A stretch of 64,000 nt of DNA from DATFXM01 sp035315885 (lineage in GTDB: Bacteria; Acidobacteriota; Blastocatellia; UBA7656). This document shows, in pieces, positions 58,143 through 64,000 of the stretch (position 1 is its first letter; each line of letters starts with the position of its first letter). The stretch lies in the NCBI GenBank assembly GCA_035315885.1, contig DATFXM010000049.1, positions 1 to 64,000 of the forward strand, read 5' to 3'. Position numbers and translations under genes: made by a program. The notes below the pieces were generated by a model. That model saw only the letters and a list, made by a program, of their open reading frames with translations, was not told the origin of the DNA and ran no database searches.

Positions 58143-58640
58143 TCGTCTAAACTCGCAGTGACACAGCCGCTTTCCCGGGGTTGAGGCAGTCCCGAGTTAG
58201 GGCTAACTTCCCACTTTTGAGCGAAGCAACGAATGGACCAAATCAGGGCCAACCGAACTCGTAAGTTATCGGTCGGATTGAGCGGCTGATTACATTAGCA
58301 GTAAAAGGTCTAATGCCTCGATGTATCCAAATAGTCCGAGCGCGTCCGGAAGCAGTACGGGCTGTATAGCCCGTACTGGCAAGCCCTCAAGCGGACCCTT
58401 GGCCTTCGCGAAAAAATTACGGTCTTTCGTGAAAACTGAATCGATTGGTGATTACTGGCCGGAGAGGCACTACTCACTCAGTCAAGGTTAAACCTACGAA
58501 ACCGAAAACTATTGACGAGTGGAACCAATCGCACTATTCTGAGCGCGCTTTTTCCACGCAGTTGTCAGCCCTCGCAAACTCGTCCCGCAATAATCAACAT
58601 CAGAGGCAGTTTACACAATCGCCTTGGGGGTGAGGCCGCT
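58143..58640. other. Divergent gap with one strong palindromic hairpin
   Basis: No gene seen. Apart from the hairpin at 58353-58378 the stretch is plain sequence and should contain the divergent promoters of the hybrid kinase and of the V4R-like gene. Confidence 0.55.
58353..58378. promoter_or_regulatory. Perfect 11-bp palindrome
   Basis: CAGTACGGGCT-GTAT-AGCCCGTACTG is a perfect inverted repeat with a 4-base centre. No T tract follows, and it lies in a divergent promoter region, so an operator for a dimeric regulator is as likely as an RNA hairpin. Confidence 0.5.
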
Positions 58641-59189
58641 ATGGGCAGAGTCAAAGGCGGTAAGATTAGTTCCAAGATTGCATTTATTCGCGAATATTAC
58701 GGCGAGGAGATGATTCAGAAGATCGTCGCATCGATGACACCCCGAGACCAGGCGGAGCTGAAGCTGATCCTGGATACCGCATGGTATTCAATCGACCTCT
58801 ACGACAGGTTTGTAGTTGCCATCTGCGACGTCGCCGCAAGCGGAGATTCATCCGTCTACGAGAAGATTGGCTTTCACTCAGCGGATCTCGCGTTCAGCAC
58901 TACGTACAAAACTTTCAGAGGTAAGAATCCAACAGATCTTTTTGAAAAGACGCTGTCGATGCACGCGATGCGAAACGATCCCGCGGAGATGAAGGTCATT
59001 TCCCAGCAAGACGGCGCGTGCATCGTGAGGATAGCCCAGCCGCGCTCAACAGTCGCTCTCTGCAGCCTTGCTCGCGCATTCTACGTTCGAGCTATCGAGC
59101 TCTGCGGTCAGAGCAACGTTCGAGTCCGAGAAACAAGCTGCTCGGGTCGCCACGAGGCGTACTGCCAGTTTGAGATCGCCTGGCAATGA
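58641..59189 (+). CDS. V4R/TIGR02265-like sensor domain protein
   Basis: A 182-residue soluble protein. It matches in layout the heme-NO-like/V4R ligand-binding fold found in TIGR02265 or DUF2378 proteins of Myxococcus and others: a helical N-terminus (AFIREYYGEEMIQKIVASM, LILDTAWYSIDLYDRFVVAICD), a central strand pair, and the closing GRHEAYCQFEIAW with the conserved Cys-x-F/W end. These domains bind small hydrophobic ligands. I chose the ATG with GGGGGTGAGG upstream; a longer frame begins in poor sequence. It is divergent from the hybrid kinase and could sense for it, though nothing shows that directly. The family assignment is tentative. Confidence 0.65.
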   Translation: MGRVKGGKISSKIAFIREYYGEEMIQKIVASMTPRDQAELKLILDTAWYSIDLYDRFVVAICDVAASGDSSVYEKIGFHSADLAFSTTYKTFRGKNPTDLFEKTLSMHAMRNDPAEMKVISQQDGACIVRIAQPRSTVALCSLARAFYVRAIELCGQSNVRVRETSCSGRHEAYCQFEIAWQ

Positions 59190-59207
59190 CTCGATGCGAC
59201 GCCGCCC

Positions 59208-61844
59208 TCAGCGAGGGCTTACTTCGAAACTCTTCCCAGTGATCCGTACCTTCGTCGTTACCGATGCGCTTCGCGCTCCTTTGCTGCCCGGCTGCGATCC
59301 CCCAACCGCGAGTTCGACCTCGCCGGGCTCAACAACCCTCCTGAACTCCCGATCGATAAGCGACATCTGCCGCGGCGTTAACGTAAACGAGACCGTCTGC
59401 GATTGACCGGCTTTCAATCGCACGCGTTTGAATCCTTCAAGCGCCCTGATTGGCGCGCCGGCTGGCGCGTCGAGGCGCCGCAAATAGAGTTGTACTACTT
59501 CGTCACCAGCCACCTTACCCGAGTTTCTCACCTTGACTGAAACTGACAGGTTGTCTCCAGCTTTGACCTGTGCGGGTGCAGTCAGCGCCGAGTAGAGAAA
59601 ACTCGTGTAGCTGAGTCCGAAGCCGAAAGGAAACAACGGCTCGCCGGTGAAGTACCGATACGTCCTGCCAGCCATGCGATAGTCATCAAACGGCGGGAGC
59701 TGATCGATCGACTTGTAGAAGGTGACCGGCAATCGTCCGGCAGGGTTGTAGTCGCCAAACAGCACGTCAGCAAGAGCAGTTCCGCCTTCCTCCCCCGGAT
59801 ACCATAGCTGCACGATCGCGCCGACGTGTTCATTGGCCCAGTTGACTCCCAACGCGCTGCCGCTGGTCAACACCAACACCACCGGCTTTCCAGTGGCTGC
59901 CAGGGCTTCGAGAATCTTACGTTGAGCCTTCGGCAGGTCGATGTTGGTTCTATCACCCCCAAAGAAGCCGTCGATCTGGACATTCATCTCCTCACCTTCG
60001 ATCTGTGGCGAGATGCCACCAACGAATATCACCACATCTGAATCCGCGGCTACGCGGACTGCCTTGGTTGCGGGGTCTTCGCCGGGAACTCCCCACTTGA
60101 GATTAATCGCACAGTCGCCGCCCGACTGAAAGTACTCAAGCTTCAAGTCGTACGCCCGACCCCCGCTCAGCTCGATCGACTTGTTTCTGGTCTGCGATCG
60201 ATGGGTAGTCCAGTTGTCGATCAACAGAGCTCCATCGATCCACAGCCTATACCCATCGTCGCCGGTCACCGATAGAACGTAGGTGCCCGATACCTTTGGC
60301 GTGAGTTTCCCCGACCAACGAACCGAGAACGCGTTTTGGTCGAGACCCGGAACCGGCGTGGCAACCCAGTTGGAGTCGACTACCTGATCAGTTCGAGTTA
60401 ATAGGGGCTTGCCTTCAAGTCCGCGATTGCCGAAATACTCCGCTTTCAAGCCCGGTTTGCCATCGAAGATTAGACTACTGGCCGGTACCAGCTCGGGTAT
60501 TGGACCTTCGTCCGTGAGATTGCAGCCCTGTTCATAGACGACTTTAGCGAGACCCGATTGTGCTCTTATGCCGCTGAGCGGTGTTGCGTAGCTCGAGGGC
60601 GTTCCGTTGTAGTTTCCCAGCAACACGGTGAGATCGTCGGCGGTGGGCCCGATCACCGCGATCTTGCGCTTGCTGCGTTTTAGAGGGAGCACACCGCCTT
60701 CGTTCTTGAGAAGCACAATCGACTCGCGCGCTGCTTCCAGCGAGAGCCTCCGGTGTTCCATCGTGTCGTTTTGCTCGATCGGGATTCGCGCGTACGGAAC
60801 CATGTCCGGCGGGTCGAACATTCCCAGTTTGAATCTGGCGGTGAACAGCCGCCTGAGCGAGACGTCCAGCTCTGATTCTTTAATCAATCCTTTTTTCACC
60901 GCGTCTGAGAGGGCGCGATAAGAGGTTCCGCACTCCAGGTCTGTACCGGCCTTGACCGCCATCGCCGACGCCGCAGCGGCATCCGGAGCCACTTTGTGGC
61001 CGCGATAGATGTCATCGATTGCTCCGCAGTCCGATACGACGTAACCCGGGAACTTCCACTCCGCGCGAAGGAGTTTTTCCAGAAGCAGGCTGTGTGAGCA
61101 GCACGGCTCGCCGAGGTACCGGTTGTAGGCACACATCACCGAGAACGCGCCTGCTTCCTTAATCAGCGCTTCGAAGGCGGGAAGGTAAGTATCATAGAGG
61201 TCGCGCTGATCAGTAGAAGCATCAAAGTGATGCCGGTCTGGTTCTGGTCCACTATGAACCGCGTAGTGCTTTGGCGTCGATATCACTTTGAAATACTTCG
61301 GATCGTTGCCCTGAAGCCCCTTCACAAACTGAACACCCATGCGTGCCGTAAGATAAGGATCCTCGCCGTAGGTCTCCTGACCCCTGCCCCAACGCGGGTC
61401 GCGAAAGATGTTGATGTTGGGACTCCACATTGTGAGGCCCTTGTACCGGGCGCGATCTCCTTGACGGTCGAATTCGTGATGCTTTGCACGCGCTTCAGTT
61501 GAGATCACGTCGGCTACTCGAAACATCAGATCTGTGTCCCACGTAGCTGCGAGCCCGATGGCTTGTGGGAAGACGGTCGCTCTGCCCGCCCGCGCGACAC
61601 CGTGAAGGGCTTCGTTCCACCAGTCATAAGCGGGGATATCGAGACGAGGAATCGCGGGAGCAGCGTTCATCATCTGCGAGATCTTCTCGTCGAGCGTCAT
61701 TCGCGAGATGAGATCGTTGACCCGCTCTTCCAGCGGCAGCCGCGGATCCTTGTATGGTGGAGCTGAAGTATTCGTTTGAGCAATCAGCGAGGCACTCACG
61801 AGAAGACTTGCGATTGCCGTTCGCACCAGTCGTGTCATTCGCAT
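59208..61844 (-). CDS. GH3 beta-glucosidase/xylosidase with PA14 domain
   Basis: An 878-residue exported glycoside hydrolase. The signal peptide (TRLVRTAIASLLVSASLIAQ) is followed by the GH3 N-terminal TIM barrel (about 30-330), where NEALHGVARAG and the nucleophile Asp272 in GYVVSDCGAI lie. The GH3 C-terminal domain starts near KRKIAVIGPTAD. A PA14 domain is inserted (about 460-600; LKAEYFGNRGLEGKPL, GTYVLSVTGDDGYRLWIDGALL). A fibronectin type III-like domain closes the chain (VKVRNSGKVAGDEVVQLYL). Such enzymes remove terminal beta-linked sugars from plant or fungal glucans and xylans, PA14 aiding substrate choice. It stands alone on its strand. Confidence 0.93.
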   Translation of the reverse strand: MRMTRLVRTAIASLLVSASLIAQTNTSAPPYKDPRLPLEERVNDLISRMTLDEKISQMMNAAPAIPRLDIPAYDWWNEALHGVARAGRATVFPQAIGLAATWDTDLMFRVADVISTEARAKHHEFDRQGDRARYKGLTMWSPNINIFRDPRWGRGQETYGEDPYLTARMGVQFVKGLQGNDPKYFKVISTPKHYAVHSGPEPDRHHFDASTDQRDLYDTYLPAFEALIKEAGAFSVMCAYNRYLGEPCCSHSLLLEKLLRAEWKFPGYVVSDCGAIDDIYRGHKVAPDAAAASAMAVKAGTDLECGTSYRALSDAVKKGLIKESELDVSLRRLFTARFKLGMFDPPDMVPYARIPIEQNDTMEHRRLSLEAARESIVLLKNEGGVLPLKRSKRKIAVIGPTADDLTVLLGNYNGTPSSYATPLSGIRAQSGLAKVVYEQGCNLTDEGPIPELVPASSLIFDGKPGLKAEYFGNRGLEGKPLLTRTDQVVDSNWVATPVPGLDQNAFSVRWSGKLTPKVSGTYVLSVTGDDGYRLWIDGALLIDNWTTHRSQTRNKSIELSGGRAYDLKLEYFQSGGDCAINLKWGVPGEDPATKAVRVAADSDVVIFVGGISPQIEGEEMNVQIDGFFGGDRTNIDLPKAQRKILEALAATGKPVVLVLTSGSALGVNWANEHVGAIVQLWYPGEEGGTALADVLFGDYNPAGRLPVTFYKSIDQLPPFDDYRMAGRTYRYFTGEPLFPFGFGLSYTSFLYSALTAPAQVKAGDNLSVSVKVRNSGKVAGDEVVQLYLRRLDAPAGAPIRALEGFKRVRLKAGQSQTVSFTLTPRQMSLIDREFRRVVEPGEVELAVGGSQPGSKGARSASVTTKVRITGKSFEVSPR

Positions 61845-61858
61845 GAACCTCCGGACAT

Positions 61859-61893
61859 GGTTTCTGGTTTGTGGTTTCTGGTTCCTGATTTCA
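61859..61893. repeat. GGTTTNT heptamer tract overlapping radC stop
   Basis: GGTTTCT, GGTTTGT, GGTTTCT, GGTTCCT and GATTTCA stand head to tail. The last unit includes the complement of the radC stop codon, and the tract fills the 46-base gap between the two minus-strand genes. Confidence 0.88.
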
Positions 61894-62562
61894 GATCAGT
61901 CCGTTTTCGTGAAAACTGAAATGCGAAGAGCGTCCCACGATTATGTGATCCAGAACTCTAATGCCCAGCGTTTTGGCCGCCTGCTCGATGCTGCGAGTAA
62001 GGTGCTTATCTTCCTGTGAAGGAGTTGTGTCGCCGCTCGGATGATTGTGGACCAGGATCAGCGCCGCCGCGTGATGAGTGAGCGCCGATTCGACCACCCG
62101 CCGCGGATATACGACTGCATGATCTATTGTCCCCTCGTTGATAATCTCGTGGGCTATCACGTGATTCTTTGTGTTTAGATAGATGACCATAAACGATTCG
62201 TGGGACGCGCCGCCCAGACTGACCCGCGCAAACTGAAGTACCGCATCCGGAGATGAAAGGACGTCTCGCGCTGCAGTTCGCCCTTGGGTGTAAACGACGA
62301 ACAGATCTTTTACAAGTCGAATCAGGGCTGCCGAGGTGGTTCCGAGCCCTTTGACCGACTCGAGGTCCTTGCGGCTGGCGTCCAGCACGCCGTTTATGCC
62401 GCCGAACCTTTTTATCAGTGCTTTCGCGATTGGCTTAACGTCTACGCGAGGCACGGCGAACGTAAGCAACAGCTCAAGCTGCTCGTAGTCCTGCAGAGCG
62501 CTGCGCCCTCCTTCCAGAAACCGCTCGCGCAATCGCTTTCGATGATCGAGATAATCCGGCAT
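61891..62562 (-). CDS. radC: RadC-family JAMM protein
   Basis: A 223-residue RadC-like protein. An N-terminal helix-hairpin-helix region (about 1-95) has LESVKGLGTTSAALIRLVKDL; the C-terminal JAMM/MPN+ domain (about 100-223) keeps the zinc motif HNHPSGDTTPSQED and an upstream Glu. The name comes from a DNA repair mutation later traced elsewhere, and the true activity of bacterial RadC is not settled. The length is standard. The stop lies in a GGTTTNT heptamer tract. It is downstream of the lhr-type gene on the same strand with about 180 bases between. Confidence 0.92.
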   Translation of the reverse strand: MPDYLDHRKRLRERFLEGGRSALQDYEQLELLLTFAVPRVDVKPIAKALIKRFGGINGVLDASRKDLESVKGLGTTSAALIRLVKDLFVVYTQGRTAARDVLSSPDAVLQFARVSLGGASHESFMVIYLNTKNHVIAHEIINEGTIDHAVVYPRRVVESALTHHAAALILVHNHPSGDTTPSQEDKHLTRSIEQAAKTLGIRVLDHIIVGRSSHFSFHENGLI

Positions 62563-62647
62563 CGTGACGGCGAAATGGGAAAGTCTGGATTTGATATCCG
62601 TCGAGCGGTATCACGGATTGTAGGACAGCAGCTTGTTTAAGAAAAGT

Positions 62648-62743
62648 TCAGAGTACTGAGTTCTGAGTTCTGCCTAGGAAGGTTGTGGGTAGAGGACAAA
62701 CGCGCTCAACACTCAGGACTCAGTACTCAATACTCAGAACTAA
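62648..62743. repeat. CTGAGTN heptamer repeat with inverted arms
   Basis: AGAGTACTGAGTTCTGAGTTCTG on the left faces CAACACTCAGGACTCAGTAC and TCAATACTCAGAAC on the right. It ends three bases before the stop of the lhr-type gene and begins 85 bases upstream of radC's start. Confidence 0.88.
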
Positions 62744-62745
62744 GG

Positions 62746-64000
62746 TTACGCAGGCCGGCTAAGATAGGTTCGCAACTGCGGAGACAGCGCCCGACGCACC
62801 AGCGCGTTCTTGGCCTTCCATTCAGAAGCCGAATCCATTCGCTCCAACATCCGAGTCTCCCCTGATTCCAGAACCGCTATTGGAACCCCATCGCGATACA
62901 AGATTCGGTTCGCCGCAAACGCGGTTATGCGCGGTCCTGGGGTGATGATCCCCACAAGGTTCAACGGGTCGGCCGCACTCACGCTGATCAACACCCCCTC
63001 CCCCGGGGTCCGCCGGATTGCTCTCAGCATGCCGACCGCATCGGGTAGCGCGAACTGCTCGCCCGAAAAACCCGATATGAATCTCCCTCCTCGAATCTCA
63101 CCGCGCGCTTCGAGCCGGTGATAAACTTTCAGCAGATCGCGCCACGGTATGTCCACGCTTTCGCGCTCCAACACCCGCTTGAACACAACCCCGTAACGCC
63201 TCAACAACAGTCTCGCAATGCGCTCCACCAGCTCTCGATCCAGCTCAGTGCGCTGGCTCGCAGACTCACTGCGCTGGCTTGCAGGTTCCTTCTCCCGGTT
63301 CAATAGAGACCATCGCCCCGCGCTCGACATTTCGTAGATCACCCGGCGCCGCTTTGCGCTACTGTTCCGCTTGTTTGAAGGTGTCAGCAGTGCTCGCAGT
63401 CCGGTGAAGCTGTCCGCGGTAACCAACCCCGCTCCTACCAGCTCGGCCAGACCGTCCTCCACCTGACTCCGAAGCAGTCCAGTTCCGTCCACCATGTCTT
63501 CAAAGAACGAAGCACCCTTCTGACTCAGACAGTCGTAGACCGCCCGCGCCGCGGACGACAACCCGACTTGATCCGCCGAAGGACGCGGGAAGAACCGATC
63601 CCACATAGCGACGTTCTTTCTGCCTAGAAGCGCAATCGGAGTAGCTCTCACCGGGCCCGAACCCTTCAGGCGCTCGGGTCCTGGCTTCGGCGGTGTCATT
63701 CGCGCCCACGCGATCTGACCAGAAAGGCAAAGCGAATCGAGCCATTTCGGATCGTAGTCGGCAAGCCGGCTGGTCAGAACCTCTCCTTCCCACGCCGCCG
63801 CCGCAACTTCAAATCCTTCGAGCTGATTCACGATTGCGACGAGACTCTCCGGACCCTCAACCTGATGACCCGGCGTGAGCTTGTGCCACGCAAGCAGAAA
63901 CCTTACGAAATCGGCAGCCGAAACCGGCTCTATCTCCTGCCTCAAGCGATTGAGCGTGTAGCTGTGGATTCGAGCCAGGAGCCGGCGAGCGCACCACTCG
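62746..64000 (-). CDS. lhr: Lhr-type DEAD/DEAH helicase, C-terminal part (5' cut)
   Basis: The 3' part of a minus-strand gene that runs off the right edge; about 418 codons are visible. In frame across the edge I read ARRLLARIHSYTLNRLRQEI, then PVSAADFVRFLLAWHKL, the usual start of the Lhr winged-helix region after the helicase core. The visible protein has the beta-barrel-like Lhr-CTD (GGRFISGFSGEQFALPDAV) and ends SPQLRTYLSRPA. Lhr is a 3'->5' DNA helicase with a repair role, and Acidobacteria and Actinobacteria carry long forms. Because the ATPase domains are outside the window, catalytic integrity cannot be judged. Confidence 0.85.
   Translation of the reverse strand, partial: EWCARRLLARIHSYTLNRLRQEIEPVSAADFVRFLLAWHKLTPGHQVEGPESLVAIVNQLEGFEVAAAAWEGEVLTSRLADYDPKWLDSLCLSGQIAWARMTPPKPGPERLKGSGPVRATPIALLGRKNVAMWDRFFPRPSADQVGLSSAARAVYDCLSQKGASFFEDMVDGTGLLRSQVEDGLAELVGAGLVTADSFTGLRALLTPSNKRNSSAKRRRVIYEMSSAGRWSLLNREKEPASQRSESASQRTELDRELVERIARLLLRRYGVVFKRVLERESVDIPWRDLLKVYHRLEARGEIRGGRFISGFSGEQFALPDAVGMLRAIRRTPGEGVLISVSAADPLNLVGIITPGPRITAFAANRILYRDGVPIAVLESGETRMLERMDSASEWKAKNALVRRALSPQLRTYLSRPA

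Noticed and set aside
58424..61920. Identical 16-base word TTTCGTGAAAACTGAA near 58.4 and 61.9 kb
   Set aside because: One copy codes part of RadC and a single 16-base match in 64 kb is near what chance allows.
7329..62743. Heptamer blocks as CRISPR arrays
   Set aside because: Units are seven bases, have no spacers, and no cas genes are present.

Overview
The window is ordinary bacterial chromosome: dense, mostly co-oriented core genes, about 57% GC by eye, with no rRNA, CRISPR array, insertion sequence, integrase or prophage gene that I could find. Lipoproteins with a lipobox, two SurA/PpiC-type foldases and a Slt-type lytic transglycosylase point to a Gram-negative cell. MglA/MglB-like proteins, a V4R/TIGR02265-like protein, a bacterial deoxyhypusine synthase homolog, secreted TPR proteins, a GH3 glycosidase and an S9 peptidase together suggest a soil Acidobacteriota (perhaps Blastocatellia). 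This placement is inference from gene content only.

Layout. 1-9.4 kb: cold-shock protein, TauE exporter, then mfd, two parvulin foldases, an S4 RNA-binding protein, a thioesterase and a deoxyhypusine-synthase-like enzyme. 9.5-13.6 kb: an orphan GspG-like protein, a membrane protein, a large TPR protein and a CAP-domain protein. 13.6-21.6 kb: the core block ispE, tRNA-Gln, prs, rplY, pth, rpsF, rpsR, rplI, dnaB, alr, with a likely S6:S18 leader before rpsF. 21.9-24.8 kb: an alpha-oxoamine synthase, a KAS II-type ketosynthase and an acyl carrier protein, plausibly making an amino-ketone or sphingoid-like lipid. 24.9-26.0 kb: convergent MglA GTPase and roadblock protein. 26.4-30.1 kb: M20 peptidase and lytic transglycosylase. 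30.3-31.7 kb: ECF sigma factor followed by two tandem paralogs of unknown function. 31.8-33.9 kb: epimerase and a fused 2Fe-2S protein. 34.3-38.5 kb: greA, a CDP-alcohol phosphatidyltransferase, a zinc-ribbon GspG-like protein, biotin carboxylase and its biotin carrier. 38.7-43.4 kb: a Tyr/Arg-rich secreted protein, a DUF6941-like protein, a Clp-type AAA+ protein whose second ATPase domain looks dead, a YbjN-like chaperone and coaE. 43.5-49.6 kb: secreted hydrolases and a BON lipoprotein. 49.7-58.1 kb: a signalling island with five near-identical PAS domains, a kinase with a four-fold helical motif, and two hybrid kinases. 58.6-64 kb: V4R-like protein, GH3 enzyme, RadC and the 3' part of an Lhr helicase.

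The most unusual feature of the window is intergenic. Many gaps carry short tandem words, chiefly the heptamer CTGAGTN (complement NACTCAG), with separate families based on GGTTTNN heptamers, 8-mers around CCGCGTCN and several 14-mers. They usually occur as inverted arms that can fold into hairpins, and in several genes they supply the stop codon and the last residues. They recall the heptamer STRR repeats of cyanobacteria, but the words differ. Second in interest are the Clp-like/YbjN gene pair and the five-PAS/kinase/hybrid-kinase operon.
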